Source of the DNA: a bacterium
GTDB lineage: Bacteria; Pseudomonadota; Gammaproteobacteria; Methylococcales; Methylomonadaceae
Length of the DNA: 36,922 nucleotides
Direction: 5' to 3'
Assembly: GCA_030591965.1 (NCBI GenBank)
Contig: JAUVAA010000010.1
Span: 1 to 36,922, forward strand
The notes beneath the pieces were generated by a model, which saw nothing but the letters and a program-made list of their open reading frames with translations, was not told the origin of the DNA and made no database searches. This document shows, piece by piece, positions 9,221-16,494 of the stretch (position 1 is the stretch's first letter; the number at the start of each line of letters is the position of its first letter). The position numbers and the translations under genes were made by a program.

Positions 9221-10255
9221 ATGTCTTCCAAACGCGTTCCTATCCTTATTTCACTGGCAGCAATTTGCATTATTATTGCTGGCATGAAAGCAGCAGCACC
9301 TATTTTAACCCCCTTATTTCTATCGATTTTCATCGCTGTTATTTGTCTGCCACCCTTGGCATGGCTGAATAACAAGGGCATCTCTTCTTCATTAGCTGTG
9401 TTTTTGGTGGTTGGTGCTTTGTTTGTGGTGGTCGGTGGGCTTGGTATTTATGTTGCGAGTTCTATTGATGTTTTTACTAGGCAACTTCCTACCTATCAAA
9501 GAAATCTTCATCAACAGTTTGCATTTTTAGTTCATTGGCTGTCTGAGCGTGGTGTAGAGCATGCTTTTGATATGAGTATGTTAAACGAGTTTGATGCTAG
9601 TAAACTTATGAAGTTTATAGGTGGGCTCATTACTAGTATGGGTACTGTGTTTGCGGATATGTTCTTGATTCAATTAACGGCAATTTTTATTTTATTTGAA
9701 AGCTATATCTTACCGAAAAAGATCCATGCCGCTTTTGGCGAGTCTAATCTAAGCCATAATTCTCGTGAAATTATTCGTAGCATAAATCAATATCTTGCTA
9801 TAAAGGCAGTTACGAGTTTGGTTACTGGGCTGTTGATTACCGTGTGGTTGTCAATTATTGGTGTTGATTTCCCAGTGCTATGGGGCGTAATTGCTTTTAT
9901 GCTGAATTTTGTGCCGACGATTGGCTCCATTATTGCTGCCGTGCCAACTGTCTTATTAAGTTTGGTGCAGTTGGGTGTGGATAGCAGCTTACTAGTTATG
10001 TTAGGCTATTTTCTAGTTAATATGCTGGTGGGTAATGTTTGGGAGCCGCGAATTATGGGTAAAGGTTTGGGCTTATCGACACTTGTTGTGTTTTTGTCAT
10101 TAACCTTTTGGGGGTGGGTATTTGGCAGTGTTGGTATGTTACTGTCCGTGCCTTTTACTATGATTGCTAAGATTATTTTGGAGAGAAATCCCGAAACACA
10201 TTGGATTGCTATCCTGTTGGGTTCTGAGGATGATTTACCGCAAGCGGAAAGTTAG
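9221..10255 (+). CDS. AI-2E family (PerM/YdiK-like) membrane permease
   Basis: A 344-residue polytopic protein of normal family length. It has N-terminal hydrophobic segments (residues 9-90), a central amphipathic domain, and the conserved C-terminal half with WGVIAFMLNFVPTIGSIIAAVP and VWEPRIMGKGLGLSTLVVFLSL. The FVP.IGS and P.IMG.GLGLS motifs define the family. Members are annotated as autoinducer-2 exporters or as uncharacterised permeases; the substrate cannot be read from the sequence. An AAGGAT Shine-Dalgarno lies 7 nt before the ATG. It looks monocistronic. Confidence 0.85.
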   Translation: MSSKRVPILISLAAICIIIAGMKAAAPILTPLFLSIFIAVICLPPLAWLNNKGISSSLAVFLVVGALFVVVGGLGIYVASSIDVFTRQLPTYQRNLHQQFAFLVHWLSERGVEHAFDMSMLNEFDASKLMKFIGGLITSMGTVFADMFLIQLTAIFILFESYILPKKIHAAFGESNLSHNSREIIRSINQYLAIKAVTSLVTGLLITVWLSIIGVDFPVLWGVIAFMLNFVPTIGSIIAAVPTVLLSLVQLGVDSSLLVMLGYFLVNMLVGNVWEPRIMGKGLGLSTLVVFLSLTFWGWVFGSVGMLLSVPFTMIAKIILERNPETHWIAILLGSEDDLPQAES

Positions 10256-10298
10256 CGTAATCGTTCACATACTCTCCTTAAATGTCATATAAAAATAT

Positions 10299-10377
10299 CG
10301 TCTCATCCCCGAAGTTTTTTATCGGGGATCCCATGTTAAGCGTAGATTCCTGCTAATAGCATGCAGGGATGACGAGC
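10299..10377. repeat. GTCATTCC-type paired-hairpin repeat
   Basis: Two hairpins, ATCCCCGAAG...TCGGGGAT (10305-10329) and ATTCCTGC...GCAGGGAT (10346-10371), are bounded by CGTCTCAT and ATGACGAG, which are inverted relatives. The layout matches the copy at 16319-16396 in reverse orientation. It lies between the permease and the 68-residue ORF. The remainder of 10256-10518 shows no gene. Confidence 0.65.
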
Positions 10378-10518
10378 TGAAAAATGTAAATATTGAGAGG
10401 CCTCACAAAAAAATTGATGAAATTTCTAGGGGGAGTACCTGAATATTTACAAGTTAGCTGGTTTGTCATGAGTTTTTCATATAAATAGCTGATACTGGGG
10501 TTTTCAATATGAGAGTAT

Positions 10519-10725
10519 ATGATGCAACAAATAGAAGCTTGTAATTATTGGCAGAAAATAAAAGCAGAAACACCTGAAGTTATTGAGCAATTGGCGGCTG
10601 ATACCGTATTAAGCCCTGAGGTTGTTGATTTTTTTGGGGCTAATGAATTATTGCCTGAAGTTGAACAGGAGTTGGTTGAAGTGCCGAGGGCGCTGGATGA
10701 TTATGAATTGGCGATGATCGCCTAA
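10519..10725 (+). CDS. Small acidic protein of unknown function (68 aa)
   Basis: A short acidic ORF with two adjacent ATGs (10519 and 10522) and a weak GAGAG ribosome-binding site. It has no signal peptide or membrane segment and is mostly helical in character. The C-terminus ALDDYELAMIA resembles the LDDxELxxVAGG end of double-glycine-type leader peptides, but no core peptide follows and no maturation or export genes are nearby. It ends 22 bp before a strong hairpin. I do not recognise the family. Confidence 0.5.
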   Translation: MMQQIEACNYWQKIKAETPEVIEQLAADTVLSPEVVDFFGANELLPEVEQELVEVPRALDDYELAMIA

Positions 10726-10747
10726 ACCTGGTGTGTTGTGCTGTTTT

Positions 10748-10780
10748 ACTCATTCCTGCTTAAAGACTACAGGAATGAGT
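10748..10780. terminator. Hairpin between convergent genes
   Basis: A perfect 11-bp stem, ACTCATTCCTG / CAGGAATGAGT, with an 11-nt loop, sits between the stops of the convergent genes at 10725 and 10806. There is no clear T-run on either side, so termination is inferred from position and stem strength. The arms resemble half of the GTCATTCC repeat family. Confidence 0.55.
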
Positions 10781-10805
10781 GTTCATTATTTAATCTGCTA
10801 AACGC

Positions 10806-11195
10806 TTATTTTCTTTTTAAAAGGTAGTAAAGGTATTTGCAATGTAAGGTCATATCATCACCCTCTAATTTAACGACTTTACATGTTTCATATTTTTCTC
10901 TGCCAGGCTGGATTTGTTTTTGAATCGCGCCATTTTCAACGCTGTATTTAACTTGAACCGTTGCTTGAGCATCTAATCTTGGGTCAAAGGCTGTGGAAGA
11001 TAAGATTCCATCATCACGAAAGTGCCACTTGTTTTGTACTTGTTTCTTCTTTTTATGTAGAGCAGCGGTTTCAGCGTAAATCTCCCAGTTACCAAGAATT
11101 TGAGAATTATCTTCCAGCTGTATGGTTTTTTCTGCATGTACAGAGGCAGTAAACAATAGTGCGGCTAGAGGGAGTAATTTTATAATGTGTTTCAT
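10806..11195 (-). CDS. Secreted protein of unknown function (129 aa)
   Basis: A signal peptide (residues 1-21, ending ASVHA) precedes a small domain that looks lipocalin-like or immunoglobulin-sized: ILGNWEIYAETAAL at its start, a basic KKKKQVQNKWHFRDDG segment, and a C-terminal half with two cysteines (ETCKVVKLEGDDMTLHCKY) that could form a disulfide. The ILGxWxxY opening is reminiscent of lipocalin-like domains that test a fold change with a GxW motif. The family is not recognised. It is a single gene, convergent with the 68-residue ORF. Confidence 0.6.
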   Translation of the reverse strand: MKHIIKLLPLAALLFTASVHAEKTIQLEDNSQILGNWEIYAETAALHKKKKQVQNKWHFRDDGILSSTAFDPRLDAQATVQVKYSVENGAIQKQIQPGREKYETCKVVKLEGDDMTLHCKYLYYLLKRK

Positions 11196-11370
11196 TTTTT
11201 AAGCTCCTGAGTTTAGTACGTAGTACAACTTCTTGAATTATAGCATGAGGAGTTTTTTTTGTGGGAGATAAAGAAGCTTATAATTAAATGCTTATTCCTT
11301 GTGTTTCATTCCTTTTACTACAGTGGTAAAATAACAGCCTTAAAAATAATAATGAAAAGAAGAGGAAGTT

Positions 11371-11724
11371 ATGAAATTAAAATTATTTGGTTTATTAGTG
11401 CTGTTGTTTGCTTTCGCTAGTCCATCTTATGCACTCAGTGTTGATGAGTGGGAGTATGAGTCTGTAACAGGGGATTTAAAGCCTACAGCCGGCTGTAAAG
11501 ATAAAGCGAAGGCCGAGAAACAAGCCTCTACTGGGTATCGTTTTAATAAATATACCACTAAGTTATGTAATCAAATTGCTTATGGTTGGGGTAAGGATAA
11601 AGTGCTTGATCAAGGTGAGTTAGTTTGTGAAGCTTGTGAGGGTGAATATGAAGGCACTGAAAAATATCGTTGCTATATGAAGGATGTTACTGTGCAATGC
11701 AAAATGGTTAAGCGCGGCTGGTAA
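11371..11724 (+). CDS. Small secreted Cys-rich protein of unknown function (117 aa)
   Basis: A signal peptide (residues 1-21, ending PSYA) precedes a roughly 95-residue mature chain with six cysteines (AGCKD, KLCNQ, VCEACEG, YRCYM, VQCKM), an even number consistent with three disulfides. The CEAC pair could also bind a metal. The protein is rich in Lys, Gly and Tyr. An AGAGGAAG ribosome-binding site precedes the ATG. I do not recognise the family. It is followed by a bidirectional terminator-like hairpin. Confidence 0.6.
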   Translation: MKLKLFGLLVLLFAFASPSYALSVDEWEYESVTGDLKPTAGCKDKAKAEKQASTGYRFNKYTTKLCNQIAYGWGKDKVLDQGELVCEACEGEYEGTEKYRCYMKDVTVQCKMVKRGW

Positions 11725-11738
11725 AAGCTATATATAAA

Positions 11739-11766
11739 TTGAGCAAGGGGCACCTCCCTTGCTCAA
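11739..11766. terminator. Bidirectional terminator-like hairpin
   Basis: A perfect 11-bp stem, TTGAGCAAGGG / CCCTTGCTCAA, with a 6-nt loop, lies 14 bp after the stop at 11724 and 12 bp before the convergent desaturase stop at 11779. On the minus strand it is followed by TTTATATA. This placement fits a shared terminator. Confidence 0.7.
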
Positions 11767-11778
11767 TGGTCTATCTCT

Positions 11779-12951
11779 CTAGGCAGCTTCAGCCGTATTC
11801 GCAGGTTCGCTATCTGATGAGGATGCGGTATTTTCTCTAGGCTTTAACATGGACGTCCGTCCAACCATAATATCTAAAGCTTTTCCTAACCTTTTAAATA
11901 CTGAATCTTGACGATAAGGTATGCCATGTTTTTTACACACCTCTACTACTTTTGGTTGTGCAAATTGATATTGACTTAAAGGGATATCAGGCCATAAGTG
12001 ATGTTCAACTTGGTAATTCAACCAGCCATAAAAGAAATCATTAAAATCAGAGCCTGTTGGGTAATTCACAGAGCCTAAAATCTGACGTAAATAAAACTCT
12101 CCACGTCCTTTCCCTTTTTCCTCGAACATCATTACATCATCACCCGCATGATTAGGTACGATGACTAAAAAGGTATGCATATTAGTAAATAATTCTGCCA
12201 GAATTGAAGTCAATAAAACGCTCGTTGCGGCAAATGTACTTATAGGTAAAAACAGTGCTGGTAATAAGACAAAGCGAAAAGCAGCATAAGGCAACATACT
12301 TTCAAACCATAAGGAGCGACCTTGTTTGGTAAATAAGCTCCACGCTTTGATGCGGCTCATATCCGGTTCAGGCTCACGATTTTGACGAGCATTGCTGATA
12401 CGTAACTCTTTGTGTGTTCTAGGTGTGTAATACAGAATTTTCCACACTGTCGTAAATAAGCCCACTAATAAGAACCGAAAAGCCATAGGTATTTTTGATT
12501 CTCTTAGCCATTCTAAGTTGTGCTGTAAATGGTCAGGGTCTAGCTTTTCACCTAAATTATAATGATGCAGAATATCATGTTCTTGGTGCCAGCCAGCGGG
12601 AGTGATCCAGTCAGGCCAATCGATAAAACGACGCCAGCCCACAGCAAATTTCTTGCTGGTATAGTGCTCAGGTATGCCGCCTACTTTATCGTAGCCTTTA
12701 TGGACAATCGGGTGGGTCATTTGTGTCCAGCGGGTAAAGCTACCTTGGCTGATTAATAGTGCTGAAATGGGGTTAGGGAAAATCCACGCGGTAGCATAAC
12801 CTAATAAAGAGCAGGCTCTGCCCCAGCGTTCCATTTTCTTTAAATGTTTGAAATCATCCTCGCCCACGCGGGCTAAGATTTCTGCTTGGATAGCATTAAG
12901 ATCTTTAGCAAGTTCTTCTCTATCTACATTTTGATAACTGTCTAAACTCAT
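11779..12951 (-). CDS. Membrane fatty acid desaturase
   Basis: A di-iron desaturase that introduces a double bond into membrane acyl chains. I start at the ATG giving MSLDSYQNVDREEL: it has a GGAGA ribosome-binding site 5 nt upstream and avoids overlap with the preceding gene, giving 390 residues. The histidine boxes are HPIVH, HQEHDILHHY and QVEHH (in NYQVEHHLWPDIP), the last being the QxxHH box. Hydrophobic segments lie between them. The C-terminal tail is Ser/Ala/Glu-rich and probably disordered. It starts 10 bp after the reductase stop, suggesting co-transcription. Regiospecificity cannot be told from the sequence. Confidence 0.85.
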   Translation of the reverse strand: MSLDSYQNVDREELAKDLNAIQAEILARVGEDDFKHLKKMERWGRACSLLGYATAWIFPNPISALLISQGSFTRWTQMTHPIVHKGYDKVGGIPEHYTSKKFAVGWRRFIDWPDWITPAGWHQEHDILHHYNLGEKLDPDHLQHNLEWLRESKIPMAFRFLLVGLFTTVWKILYYTPRTHKELRISNARQNREPEPDMSRIKAWSLFTKQGRSLWFESMLPYAAFRFVLLPALFLPISTFAATSVLLTSILAELFTNMHTFLVIVPNHAGDDVMMFEEKGKGRGEFYLRQILGSVNYPTGSDFNDFFYGWLNYQVEHHLWPDIPLSQYQFAQPKVVEVCKKHGIPYRQDSVFKRLGKALDIMVGRTSMLKPRENTASSSDSEPANTAEAA

Positions 12952-12961
12952 TGTGTCTCCG

Positions 12962-13933
12962 TTAAATAACTTGATCGGGTAAAGCTTCGCCGGCAAAAAA
13001 TGCATCTAGATTGGCTAAAGCTTTTTCCCCCATAGCGGTTCGGGTCGATAAAGTAGCACTACCTAGGTGAGGCAGCAGGGATACATTATCTAATGTTAAT
13101 AATTCATCTGGTACTGTGGGTTCGCCTTCGTATACATCTAGGCCAGCACCGGCAATTTGTTGTTTTTTTAAAGCGGCTATAAGCGCTTGAGTATCGACGA
13201 CATCGCCACGCGCGGTATTAATTAAGTGCGCTTCAGCTTTCATTAGTTTAAGTGTGTCGCTATTGATTAAATGTTTAGTTTCTGCATTTCCTGGGCAATG
13301 TAATGAAACAAAATCTGATTTTTGCAATAGTTCTTCTAGGCTCGTGCAGCGGGTTGCTTGTAAATCATCCGCGACATATTTGCTCGCGGGGCTGGGATTG
13401 AAATAAATAATATCCATATCAAAGCCATGATGCGCTTTTCTAGCCATAGCTTGAGCTATACGGCCGAAACCAATTAAACCTAAAGTTGCGCCTGTTACAT
13501 TACTACTCAACATATGAGTGGGGCACCAACCTTGCCATTGCTTGCTTCTAACTAAGCGATCACCTTCGGCCCCACGTCGAGCAGACATCAGTAATAAAGT
13601 CATGGCTATATCGGCAGTGCTATGGGTCAATACGCCAGGTGTATTGGTAATGATTAAGCCTTGTTCTTTGGCTGCGGTTACGTCGATATGGTTATAGCCG
13701 ACCCCGAAATTAGCCAGAATCTTACAGCGCTTATTGGCGACATTAATAACTTCAGCAGGGAAAGAGTCGCAGACAGTTGGGCAAACAGCATCGTATTGCT
13801 GTAGTGCAGACTTAAACTCTTCTGCACTGAGCGGTCGATCGTCCTCATTTAAGGTAACTTGATAGCGCTCTTTTAATTTAGCCTCGACAGATTCAGGCCA
13901 TTTGCGTGTAATAAAAACTTTAGGTTTATTCAT
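12962..13933 (-). CDS. Hydroxypyruvate/glyoxylate reductase (D-2-hydroxyacid dehydrogenase)
   Basis: A 323-residue NAD(P)-dependent D-2-hydroxyacid dehydrogenase. It has the Rossmann fingerprint GLIGFGRIAQAMA and the catalytic triad Arg (INTARGDVVD), Glu (GLDVYEGEP) and His (LLPHLGSAT). The substrate-loop region LANFGVGYNHID is typical of glyoxylate/hydroxypyruvate reductases. With serine-glyoxylate aminotransferase just upstream, the likely reaction is hydroxypyruvate to D-glycerate in the serine cycle or glyoxylate disposal. A repeat begins 8 bp before the ATG and no Shine-Dalgarno is visible. A terminator separates it from the aminotransferase, so how it is expressed is uncertain. Confidence 0.85.
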   Translation of the reverse strand: MNKPKVFITRKWPESVEAKLKERYQVTLNEDDRPLSAEEFKSALQQYDAVCPTVCDSFPAEVINVANKRCKILANFGVGYNHIDVTAAKEQGLIITNTPGVLTHSTADIAMTLLLMSARRGAEGDRLVRSKQWQGWCPTHMLSSNVTGATLGLIGFGRIAQAMARKAHHGFDMDIIYFNPSPASKYVADDLQATRCTSLEELLQKSDFVSLHCPGNAETKHLINSDTLKLMKAEAHLINTARGDVVDTQALIAALKKQQIAGAGLDVYEGEPTVPDELLTLDNVSLLPHLGSATLSTRTAMGEKALANLDAFFAGEALPDQVI

Positions 13934-13941
13934 GGCGTAGA

Positions 13942-14002
13942 GTAGGGCGAATTTTAGTCCGCTAATATAGAGAGTTTGATAAGCGGACTAAAGTGCGCCC
14001 TA
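13942..14002. repeat. GTAGGGCGGAC-type REP element, complete pair
   Basis: The arms GTAGGGCGAATTTTAGTCCG (13942-13961) and CGGACTAAAGTGCGCCCTA (13984-14002) are inverted around a short AT-rich spacer. Single arms of the same family occur at 31579, 32473 and 36021. It lies directly upstream of the reductase start codon and next to the terminator at 14022. Confidence 0.65.
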
Positions 14003-14021
14003 TGTATCTGTTCGTGTTCCA

Positions 14022-14062
14022 AACAAAAAAGGCACCACTGTTCAAAATAACAGTGGTGCCTT
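14022..14062 (-). terminator. Rho-independent terminator of the aminotransferase gene
   Basis: A perfect 14-bp stem, AAGGCACCACTGTT / AACAGTGGTGCCTT (14029-14042, 14049-14062), with a 6-nt loop, is followed on the minus strand by a TTTTTTGTTT run. It lies 24 bp after the aminotransferase stop, so transcription probably ends before the reductase gene. Confidence 0.85.
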
Positions 14063-14085
14063 AGTGTTATCGAGACTGCACTAAT

Positions 14086-15255
14086 TTATGCTGAAGCAGT
14101 TGAGCGATAATATTCAATTGCAGCTGCAACACCGCTACCAGGTACGATATCAATACCGCAATCTAGTAGTGCCATTTCTACACCGGCAATTGCGCCTAGC
14201 ATAGACACGTCATTCATATCGCCGATATGACCAATACGGAATACTTTGCCCATTACTTCAGATAAGCCACCGCCTAAAGAAATGTCGTATTTATTAAATG
14301 CCGTTGAGATAACATCGCGCGCATCTTTGTCTTCAGGGACAACAATGGCTGAAACGGTATCTGATTCAAAGCCAGATTCTGCACAAAGCTTTAAGCCCCA
14401 AGCAGCAATCGCTCTACGTGTACCTTCTGCTAAGCGGTGGTGACGAGCGTATACATTTTCCATGCCTTCTTCTAGTAATATGTCTAATGCAGCACGTAAG
14501 CCATGTAGCATAGGAGTAGAAGGTGTGTAAGGTGTGTAACCTAAGGCATTTTGAGCCATTTGATCTTTAAGATCTAAGAAACAACGTGGAAAAGTGGCTG
14601 TTTCAGTTAAAGCTAAAGCTTTTTGGCTGAAAGCAACAATCGCTAAGCCTGCAGGTAGCATAAAGCCTTTTTGCGAACCACTGATTGCACCATCAATACC
14701 CCATTCATCCATGCGGAAATCAAGACTAGCAATTGAGCTTACGCCATCTACAAATAAGAGGGCAGGGTGGCTGGATGCGTTCATAGCTTTACGCACTCCA
14801 CCAATGTCACTGGTTACACCTGTTGCTGTTTCATTATGTGTCGCTAAAACGGCTTTGATTTCGTGCGCGGAATCTTCTTTTAAGCGTGCTTCTAAAGCAT
14901 CTAAAGGAATGCCTTTGCCCCACTCAACTTCATGCATCTCTACATCTAAGCCTAGGCGTTGTGCCATGTTCATCCATAAGTGACTGAACTGACCAAAACG
15001 ATAGATAAGTACTTTATCGCCAGGATTTAAGGTGTTTGTTAAGGCAATTTCCCAGCCCGCTGTTCCCGTCGCAGGAAAAACAAAAGCTTGTCCTGTTTCT
15101 GTTCTAAATACCTTTTTTAAGTCCTCTAAAATAGGCTTAAGTAACAGTGGGAAAGTTGGTGCACGGTGATCTTCCATAGGAAGATGCATAGCGCTTAATA
15201 CTTCGTGTGGAGAGTTTGTAGGTCCAGGGATATAAAGGTGGTTACGACCAGCCAT
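14086..15255 (-). CDS. sgaA: Serine-glyoxylate aminotransferase
   Basis: A PLP-dependent class V aminotransferase that converts serine plus glyoxylate to hydroxypyruvate plus glycine, a serine-cycle step. I choose the ATG giving MAGRNHLYIPGPTN, the typical family start, with an AGAGG ribosome-binding site; the result is 389 residues. Diagnostic regions are YIPGPTN, VFPATGTAGWEIALTN, FVDGVSSIASLDFRMDEW, the PLP-lysine motif GSQKGFMLPAG and FRIGHIGDMN. It is followed by its own terminator. The upstream 284 bp up to the divergent EF-hand gene hold no other gene. Confidence 0.92.
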   Translation of the reverse strand: MAGRNHLYIPGPTNSPHEVLSAMHLPMEDHRAPTFPLLLKPILEDLKKVFRTETGQAFVFPATGTAGWEIALTNTLNPGDKVLIYRFGQFSHLWMNMAQRLGLDVEMHEVEWGKGIPLDALEARLKEDSAHEIKAVLATHNETATGVTSDIGGVRKAMNASSHPALLFVDGVSSIASLDFRMDEWGIDGAISGSQKGFMLPAGLAIVAFSQKALALTETATFPRCFLDLKDQMAQNALGYTPYTPSTPMLHGLRAALDILLEEGMENVYARHHRLAEGTRRAIAAWGLKLCAESGFESDTVSAIVVPEDKDARDVISTAFNKYDISLGGGLSEVMGKVFRIGHIGDMNDVSMLGAIAGVEMALLDCGIDIVPGSGVAAAIEYYRSTASA

Positions 15256-15539
15256 TGAAATGCCTCTTAAAAGGTTAAAATTATTTGGAAAATCGTTCAA
15301 TGATGCCATATAAGTGATGGTTCATCAAGCGATGAAAATGAGTAGGCTAAGTTATTTCATATATTTATCTTTCTTTATGAAAGTGGGGTATGCCACAAGG
15401 AGTGTTAAATAGCTCCGTGCTTGATTAAGAGTTTTATGAGTTGTCGGTCTTAGCATAGCTGTTTATGTGTGAAGTGAGGCTTTCGTCTCCTAGGTTAGCG
15501 TGCTATTATTCAGTTTTTAATAAAACAGAGGAAAGCGTT

Positions 15540-15884
15540 ATGAGAAAAATTTTATTAGGTGTCTTGCCTGCTTTTTTAGCTTTAGCGGTTTTTGATGCAA
15601 GTGCAGGGTATGTGCCTTATGTAGCTCCTGCAGTCACTTCTACGCAAGTTGGTGGTTATGATCAGAATGGCGATAATTACATCACTGCTGATGAAGTTGA
15701 AGAAGAGTTGCGTGAAGATGCAATCGATAAAGTAATCGCAATGCAGAAAGAAGGTGCGTCTCAAAAAGAGGTTGATCGTGTCATTAAGAATATGGAACGT
15801 ACTGTTGAAAGAGATGCAGAAAAAATCATTGATATTTTAGATACAGATGGTGATGAGTTAGTTGAGCCTAAAGAGTTAAGGTAA
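15540..15884 (+). CDS. Secreted EF-hand calcium-binding protein
   Basis: A 114-residue protein starting at the ATG after an AGAGGAAA ribosome-binding site. The signal peptide covers residues 1-22 (ending ASAG). It carries two EF-hand loops, DQNGDNYITADE (41-52) and DTDGDELVEPKE (101-112), joined by a charged helix of about 48 residues. Both loops keep Asp/Asn at the chelating positions and Glu at position 12, so calcium binding is likely. The role is unknown; similar small EF-hand proteins occur in methanotroph periplasms, where calcium serves methanol dehydrogenase, but nothing here ties it to that enzyme. Confidence 0.75.
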   Translation: MRKILLGVLPAFLALAVFDASAGYVPYVAPAVTSTQVGGYDQNGDNYITADEVEEELREDAIDKVIAMQKEGASQKEVDRVIKNMERTVERDAEKIIDILDTDGDELVEPKELR

Positions 15885-15983
15885 GGCTTTTACTTTAGGT
15901 GAAATAAGTTTCATTTTTGATTGCTGAATAGTGCGATCAATGACTATTTTCAGAAAAATATAGCGTAATTATAAAAACTGCTT

Positions 15984-15989
15984 TATAAT
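15984..15989 (+). promoter_or_regulatory. Probable -10 box of the tRNA operon
   Basis: A perfect TATAAT lies 15 bp before the first base of tRNA-Val. The -35 region at 17-bp spacing is poor (TAGCGT). Two tRNAs and a terminator downstream make this the natural promoter. Confidence 0.55.
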
Positions 15990-16003
15990 TCCGTTTCTCG
16001 TTG

Positions 16004-16079
16004 GGGTGCTTAGCTCAGCTGGGAGAGCATCGCCCTTACAAGGCGAGGGTCGGGGGTTCGAACCCCTCAGCACCCACCA
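16004..16079 (+). tRNA. tRNA-Val (TAC)
   Basis: A full cloverleaf: acceptor GGGTGCT/AGCACCC, D-arm with AGCTCAGCTGGGAGAGC, anticodon stem TCGCC/GGCGA around loop CTTACAA (anticodon TAC), and T-arm with GGTTCGAACCCC. CCA is encoded. Confidence 0.97.
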
Positions 16080-16087
16080 CAAGACTT

Positions 16088-16164
16088 GGAGCGGTAGTTC
16101 AGTTGGTTAGAATGCTGGCCTGTCACGCCGGAGGTCGCGGGTTCGAATCCCGTCCGCTCCGCCA
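16088..16164 (+). tRNA. tRNA-Asp (GTC)
   Basis: A cloverleaf with acceptor GGAGCGG/CCGCTCC, anticodon loop CTGTCAC (anticodon GTC) and T-arm GGGTTCGAATCCC. The discriminator base is G, as expected for Asp, and CCA is encoded. It lies 8 bp after tRNA-Val, so they are one transcript. Confidence 0.97.
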
Positions 16165-16168
16165 AATT

Positions 16169-16208
16169 AAAAAACCTCAAAGCCTTTGGCTTCGAGGTTT
16201 TTTTTTGC
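16169..16208 (+). terminator. Rho-independent terminator of the tRNA operon
   Basis: A 14-bp stem with one mismatch, AAAACCTCAAAGCC / GGCTTCGAGGTTTT, with a TTT loop and a run of T, begins 6 bp after tRNA-Asp. Confidence 0.93.
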
Positions 16209-16270
16209 TTAAAATATGACTCCAGTAGGTTTCATTTGCAAAGGCAAAGGAAGTGCTAACTTGTCGTGTA

Positions 16271-16427
16271 ATACCAATTCCAATATATTTGCACTTAAAC
16301 TCATATACCCAAGAAAAACCGTCATTCCTGCATGCTTTTAGCAGGAATCTATAGTGTGCGCATGGATTCCCGATTAAAGACTTCGGGAATGGCGACCATT
16401 ACAGTAATTATTTATTGGGGTTGGTAT
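16271..16427. repeat. Composite MITE-like element: ATACCAA ends around GTCATTCC hairpins
   Basis: The outer inverted repeats ATACCAATTCCAATA (16271-16285) and TATTGGGGTTGGTAT (16413-16427) match at 13 of 15 positions. Inside, 16319-16396 is a full GTCATTCC repeat with two hairpins, ATTCCTGC...GCAGGAAT and ATTCCCGA...TCGGGAAT. This looks like one element type nested in another. It occupies most of the gap before the HD-GYP gene. Confidence 0.6.
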
Positions 16428-16494
16428 AAAACCAAGCTGGCCGGCCTCTTGATCTCTTGAGCTTCTCGAAAATACTGTTAAAATTAACCCTGTT

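Noticed and set aside
14594-14983. A 129-residue plus-strand ORF
   Set aside because: It is the antisense shadow of the serine-glyoxylate aminotransferase.
16001-16219. A 72-residue plus-strand ORF
   Set aside because: It is a translation of the two tRNA genes and their terminator.
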